A stretch of 64,000 nucleotides of DNA from Diphasiastrum complanatum (GCA_029204225.1 CM055095.1:69559997-69623996), one strand, 5' to 3'; positions 23,690-36,440 are shown, counted from the stretch's first letter. Translations and numbers: made by a program. Notes: generated by a model from the letters alone, not told the origin.

Positions 23690-24490
23690 ATCTTGTCGAC
23701 GAAGGTGAAGTCAAAGACTCTAGCATCTTTATATCAGCATTGTCATCGAATCAAGAGGATCAAGCTTGGTACATTTGGTTCAGTAGCGTGAAAGAGTTGG
23801 ATAATGGTAATGTGTGCAGGATCAAGAGGATAGGCATTGTTTACATCCAACTACCTGATGGCAAAAGCAAAACAATCAAGAAGTACTTTACGTATCAGGT
23901 TTGAAGAAATTCTATTTTTTGTTGGTGTCATTACTGATCAAAAGTTGAAAGTAGAGTTTTTTCATGATCGTTGCTTTGTGAAAGACATGAACAAAAAGTT
24001 CAAGGTCATTGCGGATGATATGAGGGAGTCCAAGACCAAATTGTACAGGTTGAATGCTACAACTAAGGGACAAAATGGACTTATCTCATCCATTCCATCG
24101 CAAACTAAACTGTGGCATAAAAGGCTCGGTGATCGATTGGAAAATAAAATGCATGTTAGATGTGATGTTATCTTTGATGAATCTAAGATATACAAAGATG
24201 AGGATGCTAAGAAGTTGGACACATCAAGTGGCAAAGATGGTACAGTGAGAACTCTGCTTGATGATGGACTATTTGTTGACATTCCTGATGATGGGAAGAT
24301 GAATGCACCTCATGATGCTGCTACTCAATCTCAGGAGGCAGGTTGGAGAGGCAAGGATAAACCATTTAGTGCTAAGAGGATTGAAGTTGCAGGTGAAAAA
24401 CCCAAGGAGAAATGTTTACTGAAGGATCTGAACCTGCACACAAATTCAGATTTGCATGTCTACATGCACAAACGTTGTAGTATAATCATC
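23690..24490 (+). pseudogene. copia element I: protease end fused to linker, integrase missing
   Basis: The first part matches the copia protease tail (FSSVKELDNG, then GVITDQKLKVEF) with two breaks, then an open frame of 218 codons from 23837. In this frame the pre-integrase motif LWHKRLGD (24112-24135) runs straight into HVRCDVIFDES, which normally follows the integrase. The whole integrase core is therefore absent while the frame stays open. After about 24470 the frame enters the C/D repeat and stops at 24491. It is non-functional for integration unless supplied in trans. Confidence 0.8.
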
Positions 24491-25502
24491 TAGCCTGTCA
24501 GAGGATGACTGCAGGGTCTCGACACTTTGTTGTTTACGAATAAGCACTTGCCAATGGAACAATTAACTCTGTTACGAAGCAAGCCATGGTGAACAAAGTC
24601 AGATTTGCAACGCAGCACAATTGCTCAGTTTTCAAGATCCTAAGGCTGTAGCTGAATTTAAGGAAACTAATCTACTTGCAAAACCAGAACTACTCTAAAT
24701 ATGATTGAAAAGCATAGACAAGAAACAAGAAACAAAACTACAGCATGTTAGAAGTCCAAGAATCAAGAAACTAACCAGCCTTTTGATTCTTGGATATCCC
24801 AAGAACATCAAGAACTAGAATGTTAGAGAATATGCAAGATTCGTGCCACATTTCTAGCCTATTTACTTTACTTGAATGTTGGCTCCTACATTAATCCACA
24901 AGAAAACAAGAAATCTAATCCACAACTAAGAAAGCAAGAAAACTAATCCACTCTAAATCCACAACCACACACAATATGAATGGAAGGGCATGATCATAGG
25001 GGCATCACTCAAGAGAACCATCATGATCAAGGAGCTTAGTGTAGCATCAAACTCATGGAAAATCTTTTTATTAAGCATGGAGTAGATACAATGCAAAAAG
25101 CTCCTCTTCACAAAGAGGGAGTCTCTTAAATAAGCAAGAGAGCTCCTTAGGTGACTACCTAGTGGAATTTCCACATTTCACAAATTACAAGTGGAATAAT
25201 GCTCTCCACTAGAAGTCACCATCAAAAGGTGGCTCACTCTACTTTCTTTAAGAGGGGTCTACTTGCATTTATTACATTTGCCTAGAAATACTAGTTCCTA
25301 CATGGTCATTCCATCTTTCAAGATTCACCATGAGGCTTACACAGTTCTTGCATGTCTTTCTTAGCTAGTATTTCTCGGCTCTCATACTTGACTCTCAGTC
25401 TTCATTAGTCTCGTCTTCTCAGAGACCTCCTCGGTCTAAGGTGAGAGGTGCTCTTGAGTTGCTCTGTCCGAGTATCTTGGGGATTCGTCAAAATCAGCCA
25501 AC
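24473..25502 (+). repeat. C/D dispersed repeat, copy inside copia element I
   Basis: Matches 31902-32915 in the same order, including TGTTAGAAGTCC (24746), long stretches near 25180-25440 that are almost identical, and AATCAGCCAAC at the end. It separates the two halves of copia element I (linker at 24470, rest of linker and reverse transcriptase from 25503). The section from TGTTAGAAG to CAGCCAACA has the TG...CA look of an LTR, but the repeat extends left of it, so the nature of the element is unresolved. Confidence 0.75.
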
Positions 25503-26953
25503 GAGAAAGATGTACCATGGGATACATTTTCACCAAGAAGCCAATCACTTGACAAGAAGCTTGGTGGAGAGTCGCGACATGGATGACTTTCCTGAATCAT
25601 CCATCCAAGAAGAGCTAAGAAGATCAACAAGAGAGAGGAATCAACCTGATTGGTATGGAGCAAATTATGCTCACTTATTTAACATCATTCAAAGCAAAGA
25701 ACCTTCGACTTATGATGAAGTGAAAGATGATGACATTTGGGCCAAGGCCATGGAAGAAGAGATGGAGTCAATTGCTAAACATGACACATGGGACTTGGTG
25801 GAATCACGAATTGGTAAGAAACTGATTAGTTGCAAATGGGTATACAGGACTAAGTATCATGTAGATGGAAGTATAGCAAAGCACAAGGCAAGATCGATGA
25901 TCAAGGATTATGCACAAAGTAAAAACATCGACTATGAGGAGACCTTTGCACCAATTTTATGTTTACTTGTTGCTTTAGCTTCACATTTTGGTTGGCCATT
26001 GCATCAGATGGATGTGAAATCTGCTTTTCTAAATAGTGAGTTAGAAGAAGAGGTGTTCATGGATCAACCTGAGGGCTTTGTAATGAAAGGACGTGAACAT
26101 AAAGTATGTCGCTTGAAGGATGTGCTTTATGGTCTCAAATAGGCATTACGTGTATGGTATAGCAGGATTGATACATACTTGAGAACACACTTTGATCCAA
26201 ACCTTTATGACTTATGCTTTGATGGTATGATTCCTTTGGTTGCTCTTTATGTTGATGACTTGATTTTTATGGGAAATAATCAAGAGCTGATAAATATTAT
26301 CAAGAAGGATCTCATGGATCAATTCAAAATGACAAATCTCAACCTAATGCAATATTGCCTTGGAGTGGAGGTGTGGCAAAAAGGACATGAGGTGGCACTA
26401 ACACAGGTGAAGTATGTCAAAGAGTTGCTGCAAAGGTTCATGTTATAGGATTGCAAGCCAGTGAACACTCTCATTGGGCTAGGTAAAAAGCTTTCTAAGC
26501 TTGATGAATCACAACCATTTTGATGCTACAATGTATTGATAGTTAGTAGGGAGCTTGGTTTACCTTACCACGACTAGGCCAGATATATGCTATGTGTTGG
26601 TATGTAGCACCTATGAAAATACATTGGAAGGTATCCAAACACATCTTGCGATATGTCAAAGGCACATTTTACCATGGCTTGATGTACAAGAAGCATAAAA
26701 GTTTAATTGAGTTATATGCAAATTGGGGAGATAATTGTGATGATCGTAGATCTACCACAAGGTTTGTATTCCAGTTTTGTGGCAGTTGTTTTTCTTGGTC
26801 TAGTAAGAAGCAAAGTACAACTGCTTTATCCACAATAGAAGCATAGTATAAGCACATGAAGCCATTTGGTTGAGGCAAATCTTGGATGAGATGGACATGA
26901 AGCAAGGTCAACAACAACCTAGGCCATGCATTGCTTGTCAAAGTAAAATCCAT
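25503..26953 (+). pseudogene. copia element I: reverse transcriptase and RNase H
   Basis: The frame opens with the linker (EELRRSTRERNQPDWYG) and continues through SCKWVYRTKY, KHKARSMIKDYAQ, DYEETFAPI, QMDVKSAFLN and CRLKDVLYGLK, with a TAG at 26141-26143 where Gln is usual. After that come ALYVDDLIF (near 26240-26270; active site intact) and LGVEVWQKG. RNase H pieces run from about 26592 (GTFYHGLMYKK, DDRRSTTRFVFQ) with further stops. Several point lesions make it dead. Confidence 0.85.
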
Positions 26954-27059
26954 ATGTATACTATATTTTGGTTCTTAGAAATACAGTTGCTATGTGAGCT
27001 TGGTGTGGCAGAGTGCTTTTTGTGTATGTTACTGTATTGCATGATTAGTGTTTCAAATG

Positions 27060-28170
27060 AATTTTAACTTTTGTCTCAAATAAGGCATTGATTTGCATCA
27101 AATATGATAGCATGGCCTTGATCAACAATTTGACTGATTGATAATAAGTTCTAATTGAGCAGAGTTGGAACATATAGAACATTGTCGATATGTCGAGATG
27201 AACCATTATTGAGTCTAATGGTGACTGTTCATTTACCTTTGATTCTAAGAGGGCTAAAGTCTCTAAGATAAATAGTAATGTCATGATGTGATGAAGAAAA
27301 ATGTTTGAACCAATCTTGTCGAGATGTCATATGATGATGTCACACTAGAGTTGAGATACCAACATTTAGAATCTGAATCGTTGTTTGATTCAGCTATAAA
27401 TAGCTTTGGGTTAGATTTGTCTTCAAAAGCATCAATGACTGCAGTATGAACCTATTGGTTCTTGTTTTCAAGAATTATGTAATACTTTATATCATGTCCT
27501 TTCTTCTTACAATACTTGTAGAAGATTTTGGCATGCTAATGTTCTGACTTTTTTTGTTGTGATGGATGTTGAGTATCTGACTTTGAAAAGTATTGACATT
27601 ACCCTTGTTTGAGTGTTGCTTCTTTTTCAAATATCTAATTTTTGTGATGTAGAAACATCATTTGAGTTCTTTCAAAGTTCTTCTTGGAGAAGAATTGAAG
27701 TGACCTTTTTGCATAGATAATTCAGGTTGTGTAGATATTAGCATGACTAGATGATCATAGGAGGTCAGAAGACTTTCTAGGAGAGTCATGACAATATCAT
27801 TGTCAGCAATGGATGACTCTACTTTAGCAAGTTGATGAATAAATTATCTAACTTGATTAACATGGTCACTTATAGAAGTCGATTCTGACATCTTCCAAGA
27901 AAAGAATTTCTTTTGCAAAAATAGAAGAGTGGTAACATCTTGGGTCTCATACAGTTTGATGAGCGCTTCCCAAGCTTGCTTAGATGTTTCATTGTTATTG
28001 ATATGAGATATTTGTGAATCCTTGAGATTCATGGAGAGCTTTTTCATCTTTGGATTTCCATTTGGCTATAAGATCAACACGTTGTTGTAGTAGGATTGAA
28101 GATTTGATTAGTGTGGTGATTTGATGATTTTGCAATGTACCTCCTAGAAAAAGTGTGCCCTCCTATAGAT
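27060..28170 (-). pseudogene. copia element J: gag and protease-end fragment
   Basis: Minus strand. The gag part (28170-27650) contains SKQAWEALIKLYETQD, LLFLQKKFFSWKMSE and DHVNQVR, typical of the copia gag core, followed by a stop and then VESSIADNDIVMTLLESL. The protease-end part (27300-27060) contains a NLLSISQIVDQGH-like stretch in broken frames. It faces element I tail to tail. Frames are interrupted many times. Confidence 0.75.
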
Positions 28171-28867
28171 TCATTGGCTGTTTTGAACTCATACATGTGT
28201 GGCGGGGAGACATGGCAATCATCTCAAAAATATGCCTATCCTTTTTACTATGTTTTACAATGACCAATTTGGTGCATGTTTTTGTTATTTTGTGAGTAAT
28301 TTGCCAAAAATGCAAATTGTTCAGACGCATGTATATTATTTTCCAGCTTTTAGTGTACTACGCTTGTGGAAATTGGTTGCATGGTGATTTTGTGAGTGCT
28401 TTTGACATGCATAATAGACCTACAATTGTTTTGAGTGGTTATATGCATGGGTTCTGATGTTTCTATCATAAACCAGTGATAATGGTTGACAATTTTTGTA
28501 AAACTGGATTTCTTGTTAAAAAAAAATTGTAATGACGTTTTGTAGTTAATGTCAATGTTTTGCATGCCAGTTTAACATTAAATCAGAGACATTAGGAATC
28601 AAACAATAAGTCATATTTTGATTTCAATTACCTTTGTGGTGATAGTACTTTTCGTCAAATTCTTGAGTTACATAAATTAAAAAAAAAATTGACAACTAAT
28701 TTTTTTTTTAGTTTTTCTCAAATTTTGAAGTTATCTATGAAATGAACTTAGATAATTGAAATGACCATACCGAGGATTAAGTTCCATTAGATTTTGATCA
28801 CTCACTTTTGTTAATAATAGACATATTCATTAACTGAAGAAAGTTTTTTCTTGTAAATAATTCAACA
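28171..28867. other. A/T-rich spacer, nothing recognised
   Basis: No coding motif or repeat found. Confidence 0.5.
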
Positions 28868-29400
28868 TGACTGAAGAAGTTGCAAATCCTGTTGTACCCT
28901 CATACATGCAAATGTGCCAATAGTTGAGTAATGCACTCAATGATATAAATCATCAAAATAGTTTACGAGACTAGCATATGGAGGTTCTAATGAGCCAAGT
29001 GAAATTATTACCTTCTCCGAATTTCAGATTCCAGCCTGAGACTTACTTAGAAAGAAAAAGAAAAAAAAGCCAAAAGTGGTGAGGACTGGCTCATGAAATG
29101 GGACAATTAGTTCAATCTCCATGGTGTTTTTGGGGAAAAAAAAAAGATCAAGAGCGTGGTTTTATTTCTTCGTGGCAAGGCATCATGGTGGTAGCGTGAT
29201 TTGACTGTCAAACCCACTACATGGGATGCATTCATATAAATCTTCAAGAACGCTTTCGTCATTGCAAATGACATCAACTATTACCAAAAGTTTGTGAACT
29301 ACAAGATGGAAAATAAGAGTCTAAATTTCATGGATCTCTAGATCGAGTTCCATCATTTGATTCAAAATTGGCACGTTGGCAGTTTGTCCTAGTGTTAGCC
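28868..29400 (+). pseudogene. Ty3/gypsy gag remnant
   Basis: From an ATG at 28868 (MTEEVANP) the sequence passes through broken frames into a recognisable retrotransposon gag core near 29160-29395: FLRGKASWW, a stop, RDLTVKPTTWDAF, then YYQKFVNYKMENKSLNF. The WW-R and TWDAF pattern is that of the gypsy-type gag domain. Stops occur after WW, after AFI and after FMDL. No protease or reverse transcriptase follows. Confidence 0.7.
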
Positions 29401-29524
29401 GAATTGTTTGCACGGAAAACCGGGCTATGACAGGCACACAAATTTGTAAAAATCGACATGTGAAACCCGGCTATCGATATTAAAATAGGCATAAAATCAC
29501 CATTACTCTTTAAGAGTTTTCCAA

Positions 29525-29695
29525 TGTGTAATAGCAAGATTAGCCATATACTAACTTAAGGAATTGACTACAAATGCTATGTCTAGTCTGCTATAGATCA
29601 TTGCGTGCATATGAGAACCTATTATCGAATGCTATGGGTACTCACGCATCTACTCCTTCTCTTCTTTTGTCTGAGGACTCTGGTCCTTCGACAAT
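29525..29695 (-). pseudogene. short copia reverse transcriptase fragment
   Basis: Read on the minus strand, the sequence resembles the end of the reverse transcriptase of family B, the stretch around the SILGSLMYAMVCTRPD motif. Here it is diverged, with two stops. Only this stretch is recognisable. Confidence 0.55.
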
Positions 29696-30244
29696 TTGGT
29701 CCTCCTTGTGGTGGCCCTAGGAGACTGGATAATTAGTGCACCATTATCATTGGACATATTATAGCTAAGCGTTATGGGACAATCCTACAAACTGTAGCGA
29801 GCAATGAAGTTGAGTTCATATGATTACATATTTTGACCCACCACTCCACATCAGATCGTATTTGCACTCTCAAGCCTATCATTGAGGATGTTAGGTCTAG
29901 ATGATAGAGGATTTACTGGAGGTAGTGTCATTTTATCCATACTTGGGGATGTTTCTTCACAGGTCCAACTTTCAACATGAGACATGCAACTGCATCTAGA
30001 CTTGAAAAAGGTCATGCCTCCTTAGTCAATATGAAAAGGTTATGCTTCAGACAACATGTTCGAGATACCCCAAATATGCTGATTGTTTGATGCCCTACCT
30101 CCTTCATCACTGAGTGGTCATTTAGGGGCCTAAGCTTGTGACTTGAAATGTTTCTTTCTTGATGATAGCTTATCCCCCATTGTCTCAATTGCCAACCTCT
30201 CTGACGGCCGTGTATGCAATAGAGACATGGTGCATAAGGCTTGC
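29696..30244. other. spacer, nothing recognised
   Basis: No motif or repeat identified. Confidence 0.45.
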
Positions 30245-30462
30245 ATAAGAAGAGTGGGCAATATCTCACATCTAATAGTTACCATGCTGTCACATATTAT
30301 ATGGGCTAGGCTCTCAACATCTCATCAAATTGTTTTGGTCAAGTTTGTAGATCATAAGAAGGGTGGACCAATATCTCACATCTAAAAGTTACTATGTTGT
30401 CACATATTATATGGGCTATGCTCTCAATTCCTCATCAAATCATTTGGGCCAAGTTTGTAGAT
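30245..30462. repeat. tandem duplication of a 109-bp unit
   Basis: ATAAGAAG-GTGG begins at 30245 and again at 30354. Both units contain CAATATCTCACATCTAA, CACATATTATATGGGCTA and CAAGTTTGTAGATC. They differ by roughly a dozen substitutions. Confidence 0.8.
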
Positions 30463-31737
30463 CTATTGCATATTGAGACTATCTTCTACTTGCTTATAAA
30501 TATATGTAGACTAACAAGGTTCAAGGGAGGAAGAATGTTATGTCCATGTCCTGTACAAGGGAATTAGAATAATTCCTGACGTGGATAGCCGGTCACTCCA
30601 GTTGTATGTGGTTATTAGTTATTCTACATCATTCCGGGCATGGTCGTATCAAGTAATTAATAATCATATGAGGGCCCAGACCTATAATTGGACATAGGAG
30701 CACTTGCATGGTGAATGACTACTTTAATGCAAAAATAGGAGGTCAATAGCTTGATATAGGTTGCACGGGGATCCTAAGGGGAATATTCTCTCCTCTTGGA
30801 GAGAACACATACCATGAGACTCGCCATCTCCCTATTGGAATTTCAGATTCTTGAGCCAGATTTCCTCTCCTCTTTTGTATTCATTCACTGTGGCTTGGGG
30901 GTGAAGGGTTAGGGTATTGACTAGCCTCTTCATGTTGGTTGGGTGGTTTATGCTCCACATGTGTCCTTTTGGCTTGCATGTAATAGGATTTTTGAAGATC
31001 TTCACTTGGCGATTATAATAGGATCCCCAAAAGAAATTAGTTGGGAGTCTTGGCAAGCCTAACTCACTATCAAAAGAGCATATTATGAGGAGTCTGATGT
31101 GAAGAGGATGAACCAAGATCTCAAAAAGACAAGTCTGTAGGAGAGTTTAAGTGATTTTACTATTTCTGGCTTACAAGGCTAGGATTTAGGGTTCCAGACT
31201 CCCCCTACTCAATTTAGACTCATCAAGATGTGTTCTAGCCATGGTCAAACATGAGAACCAAGGCAGTGAAAATTGGGAGAGATATTGAGGTTTTTGTCTT
31301 CTATAGTGACTTTTGTTGTTGTACTTGGCTGAATAGTGAAGGGTTTGGAACTATTCAGATCATTGGCAAATGGAATTTCTTTCGTTGGCACTGATTTCAA
31401 AGTTTCTTGATGAATATTCACTTCTCTTTGTCCAGTTTCATTGAATCACTTTGTTGCACAGTACTGTATTTGGTGGCCTTCATTGTCCTTACCTGTAACC
31501 TGTACTAACTCTATGAACCACGCACCATTTCCCACCTCCTCTTCCTTAGTAGCTTGATAATGTCCCTTTCACCTCCACCATTCCACTGCACCAAAATGAC
31601 TCTTTTAATAGACCTCTGAATGTACATCAACATTGGTACCAATGTATTATCCATGTGCCATCATCAGAATAGTCGTCCTTCTTTATCAAGCAATATCTAG
31701 ATATCAAGACCAGAGGTGCCTACACTTTACCAGGCAA
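30463..31737. other. spacer; possible gypsy 3' LTR start at 30536
   Basis: AGGGAGGAAGAA (30524-30535) followed by TGTTATGTCC resembles a gypsy polypurine tract and LTR start, and lies downstream of the plus-strand gag remnant at 28868. The far end of such an LTR was not found. A 95-codon minus-strand frame (31116-30832) has no recognised family. Confidence 0.35.
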
Positions 31738-32916
31738 GGTTGTTTACAGATCCCCTGATCCAGAGAATCTGTTGGTTACTGATTCTTTTACTTCTTTCTT
31801 ACAGCTTCTACGGCTTGGTATTTTGCCTGTTACCAAGCTTCATGACATTCATTAGAAGTCTTCTTGATCTTACAATGCCAAACCAGGCAGAAGGGACAGA
31901 TTGACGTTGTAGTATATTTGTTTTGTCCTGCCTGTCAGAGGACTACTCAAGGTCATCTCTCTTGAACGCACTTACATTCATACATAGATGCAAGCCAAGA
32001 ACGCTCATTCACAGATCAGAGTACAGCCCGAATGAACGTTCAATAGATTCTACAGCTACCTACTCTAAAAACAAACTGAATCAGATCCTACAATATACTA
32101 GCACTGAGCTACACTTGTATAAATTGACAAAACAAGAACCAAGAACTAATCTACAGCATGTTAGAAGTCCAAGAATCAAGAAACCAACCAGTCTTTTGAA
32201 TCTTGGACATCCCAAGAACATAAAAAACTGGATTGTAAAGAGATATGCAAGAACTACACCACAGATCCATCCTATTTAGTTTACCTGAATGCTGGTTCTA
32301 CATTAATCCACAAACAAGAAAAGAAACTAATCCACTCTACGAAAGCAGCAAATCTAATCCACTCTATAGTCCACAACCACACACAAAAGGAGGGAAGGGC
32401 AAGATCATAAATGCATCACTCAAGAAACAAGCATGATCAAGGAGCTCAATGGATGCACCAAACTCGTGAAGGCTCTTCTCATTTCAGCATGGAGTTGATA
32501 CAATTCACAAAAAGCTCCTCTTCACAAAGAGGGAGTCCCTTAAATAAGCAGGAGAGCTCCTTAGGTGGCATCCTAGTGGAATTTCCACATTTCACAAATT
32601 ACAAGTGGAATAATGCTCTCCACTAGAGGTCACCATCAAAAGGTGGCTCACTCTACTTTCTTTAAGAGGGGTCTACTTGCATTTATTACATTTGCCTAGA
32701 AATACTAGTTCCTACATGGTCATTCCATCTTCCGGGATTCACCATGAGGCTTACACAATTCTTACTTGTCATTACTAACTAGTATTCCTCGGCTCTCATA
32801 CTCGGCTCTCAGTCTTCATTAGTCTCATCCTCTCAGAGACCTCCTCGGTCTAAGTGAGAGGTGCTCTTGAATTGCTCTGTCCAAGTATCTTGGGGATTTG
32901 TCAGAATCAGCCAACA
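31738..32916 (+). repeat. C/D dispersed repeat, longest copy
   Basis: The order is TTTACAGATCCCCTG...GCCTGTTAC (31738-31830), CATTCATTAGAAG (31843), CCTGTCAGAGG, TGTTAGAAGTCC (32160) and CAGCCAACA (32916). Parts recur at 13425-13820, 24473-25502 and 36520-36610. No reading frame with a known domain is present; copies at 24473 and here are almost identical over long stretches, which indicates recent spread. Confidence 0.75.
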
Positions 32917-35159
32917 TCATCTCACCCCTTATGTGTTGCAGGACCCACTACAACTCGTATTGGACGATGTCGCTTTGCTTTGCATTGGCATCTTCAATCG
33001 TCACTTGGAAAAGTGTAGATCCTCGTTCGCTTACATTAAACCAAGTGCTTATTGTCACCAGTCTTTATCACAAAAACTGTTTTTTATGAATTGTCGCAGT
33101 TTAACCAGAATGTCTTATTGCTGCAATTGGTTGACATTCTCAAAATTGGAGAGCTCTCAGCAACTTCACAACTTGCATGCTCGAGTGCTTTTTATGTGTC
33201 TCTTTGTTTTGTCACTTGTATCTACCATTGACGGTTTCATCTTTGGTTTCTTCGCAGATTTTATCTTCTGGGAGGTTTGTATCCTCCATTTGCTTCTGGG
33301 TGTTTCCGCAGTTCTTCGCTTAGTTGAAGTTCCAGTCTTAAGAAAAATCTTTGATCTGGTAGGTTGCACAAACTTTGATTATCAGTCTCAAGGGGATGGA
33401 CTCATCAAAAATTGGTGGTAGGAATAGATTTGGATAGGCGGTTTGATAACGGTAAGAAAACATGATGAAGGCTTGGTGAAAGGATGAAGGAACTGATAGT
33501 TCTACAATTGCAGCCTTGGACCCTTGCAATGTCGAGCTTTGACCACCACTTGCTGGGTGAGGAGCTTGCTTTATTTGCAGGTTCACGATTGTCTTCATCT
33601 TTCTTTTTCTGTAGCACTTCCTTTTGATCCATTACTTTTGGATCTCTTTGGGTTTCATAGGAGGGGATTCAACTACCATTGCTCCAAAGATTTTTTTTTG
33701 ATCAAAATTGATCTGACTCATCTGTTGCTTAAGTTTTCGTCCTTTCCTCCTTAGCTTCTTGGATGTTCTCCTTTAGTTCTTCTAGCTGCATCGTCTGCTT
33801 CTTAGGTCTTCATTTGGCTGATCATCCATTGTAGGTGGCAGTTGGTCTCCGCAAGACACTTGCAATGATCTGTCAACTGCTTCGGTAAGACTATAAAAAA
33901 CTGGAGATTTCTCAGAAGAACAGTAGATTGATGATAAACAAATGGATGGAAGGAAGGGTGATGGTGACAACGGTAGATGGTGTGGACGATAGGCATGATA
34001 ATGGGCGTAGAATTTGAAGTATGGCAAGAGGCCGATTGAAAAAAGAGACTGATTTTCCAATGTTTGTGTTTCTCTTTCTAAAGGATATTCGTAATGACTG
34101 GGGTACTTCTTCTGATTGAGTCTCTTTGGACTATCCATCTGTCTTCTTAGCCTTGTCATTTTCATATTTGACTTTTGACCTTGGCTGTTGATTTTGCTGG
34201 TGTTGTTGCTGGTAGCGTAACTGCTCCAGTGGATCCAAGCAGATCCACTCTCCTCTCCCCCCCAAAAAAAAAAATCTGTTGGTGGGGATGCTGGTACTGG
34301 TAACTTGTCATGCTCAAGATTGGATCGGCGTGTGGAACACATAGTTGAAACTTGTTGAACATGCGACTGGACTAAAGATTGAACAAATTTTAACTAAATT
34401 TGTTTCAATCTTGTTGTAGTTGACTCAAAAATTAATATGACAATGAGATGCAAGAATCAACTCTGATGTGATATGTACTGCGTAGATTTGGTGGATGCAC
34501 AAAAATCCAAAACTCTGTAAATTGATAGATGAATGACAAGTTATTCTTGAGATATGCTACATGCTCCTTTGCAATGGCTATCTTTGATGAACTGAAAACA
34601 AATGTAGAAAAAAATATGCAATTAGAAGAAAAGTATGAAATGAAAAAATGACAAAAAAATAAACAAGGAAGATACCAATGTGACAAAGAGTGAAAGCTGT
34701 AGAGCACTTGTCAAACAAGAAGTCATTCATCAACATGTATAAGTCACCTGGACAATTTCATGTTTCTATTGATCTGGTAGAGTAATGAAAGAACTCCTAG
34801 AAGCCCTTGTCAAAAACAAGGCAAGTAGTGATAGTTGAATCTACCATCGTTGATAGGAGATGTTGTAAGATATAGCTTGAGATGCAGGTATGGTTGAGGT
34901 ACTATGTCCTGAGGACCTCTTTGAACAAGAGATTCAGAACCGAATCTCTATATGGTTTTCTGAATCCTAGATTTATTGTGGATTGGCACATTGGAAATCT
35001 GATCAGCATGTGCAAAGACAAATAGATTTGAGATTGTAGAAGGGGAGAAAATTGTCAATTTCCTGTGGAGGTTGCTCTTGGTTGGACATTGTAGCAGATG
35101 AAGAAATATCGATAATGCGAGACAAGGTGGTTGAATGCGGTGTATTACGTAGTCAAGGG
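32917..35159. other. unassigned, possible gag-like decay on the minus strand
   Basis: Minus-strand frames starting at 35089 (MSNQEQPPQEID), 34342 and 33632 are Gln/Lys/Ser-rich, but no zinc knuckle, protease or polymerase motif is seen. A plus-strand frame of 186 codons (32861-33421) starts inside the C/D repeat and is probably chance. I cannot name a gene. Confidence 0.35.
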
Positions 35160-35960
35160 CAAATGGAGATGGAGTGTTGTTGAATGCAGTTGGTACTGTT
35201 GATTGTGGTTTGAAGATTGTGTGTTGCTGTTATGGAAGTCAGTTGGGATCTACAGTTCAGGGTAGTCGGTTGAGATATGAAAGATGGCTCTAGCTTCGGT
35301 AGAGATGGAAGTGGGCGAGGATGGAAGGTGTGTGAAGGGTTGTCGTGGAGGTATACGTGATGACGACTAAATGTGGTTTGATGGAATGGAATGTGGTCGC
35401 AACGGCCCAGACCGGTCACGATGGTTCAAGGTGAATTACGGTTGAAAACGGGGTGACTGTTCAAGGGTGACTTGTGGTGAATTGCGGTTTCTACGGTGAA
35501 CGAGTGGGAAGCAGCTGTTGCGGTTGTAATGTGGTTAGCTGTGATGGTAATGTGGTGCATTGGTATGTGGTTGTGATTGGTTGTGGTCTGCGGCTGTGGC
35601 GATGGAAGGCGGGTAGGTAGTAGGTGGTTGTGTGCGGAGGAATGCGAATGTTTGCGACTGCGGAAGGTGGTGCTGATGGGTGAATGCGAATGGAGGTGGA
35701 TGTGGTCCGTAATGCGGGGAGAGTGCGGATTGTTGCGGATGTTGCGGGGCAATGCGGAGGTAGGGTGGTTGCGAATGGAGGTGGAGGTGGTCCGTAAGGT
35801 GGAGAGAGTGCAAATTGTTGCGGCTGAATGCGGATGTTGCAGGGCAATGCGGAGGTAGGGTGATTGTGAATGGAGGTGGAGGTTGCGATGGAATGGGAAT
35901 GAAGGGTGATGACGATAGACAAGGAGCGGTTGTGGCGCTTGCTACGGCTCAAGGCAGTTG
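35160..35960. repeat. G/T-rich low-complexity region with about 100-bp repeats
   Basis: The plus strand is strongly G- and T-rich and poor in C. Between 35630 and 35890 a unit built of GAATGCG, GGAGGTGG, TGGTCCGTAA, GAGAGTGC and TTGCGG blocks is repeated about three times. The long open frames on the minus strand here (His/Thr/Ser/Pro-rich) follow from the composition rather than selection. Confidence 0.7.
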
Positions 35961-36012
35961 TTACTATCCAATGTAGATGTAGGCTTGTGTAATTGGCCTC
36001 GTTGTGGTCGAG

Positions 36013-36440
36013 CGTGGATCTGGGTCGGTTGAAGCAGGTCGTTGGTTGAGATTGGACTGAATGGCCGTCGGTTGAGATCTGATTGTGGCCGTCAGTTGAG
36101 ATTTAATGCAAGGTCGTCAGTTGAGATCTGACTGATGGGCGTCGGTTGAGATCTGACTGATGGCGTCAGTTGAGATCTAACGCAGGGCCATCGGTCGATA
36201 TTGGAATGAGGCCGTCGGTTGAGATCTGAAAGAGTACCGTCGGTTGAGATCTGAGTGAAAACCATCGGTCAAGATTTCAATAGATTACCGTCGGTCGAGA
36301 TGTAACTGATGACCGTCGGTTGAGATCGGAGAGAGTGTGTGTCGGTTGAGATTCAATAAAATGCGTCATTTGAGATTGGACACGAGCTCTCCGGTTGAGA
36401 TTTCAACATGGGGGGGGTCCAGTTGAGATGTGATCGGGAG
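36013..36440. repeat. minisatellite, about 16 copies of a 24-28-bp unit
   Basis: The core CGTCGGTTGAGATCTGA recurs in register with variable spacers (24-28 bp). I count about 16 units between 36029 and 36440. TTGAGAT is the most conserved part, and units differ by point changes and small indels. It adjoins the G/T-rich region on its left and a C/D repeat piece on its right. Confidence 0.9.

Noticed and set aside
32861-33421. 186-codon plus-strand frame with several hydrophobic stretches
   Set aside because: It starts inside the C/D repeat and shows no motif; looks like chance.
35426-35952. Long His/Thr/Ser/Pro-rich minus-strand frames
   Set aside because: They arise from the G/T-rich repeat composition of the other strand.
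36013-36440. Regular repeats that could suggest a CRISPR array
   Set aside because: Spacers are only a few bases long and variable, the units diverge, and the sequence is plant-like; it is a minisatellite.
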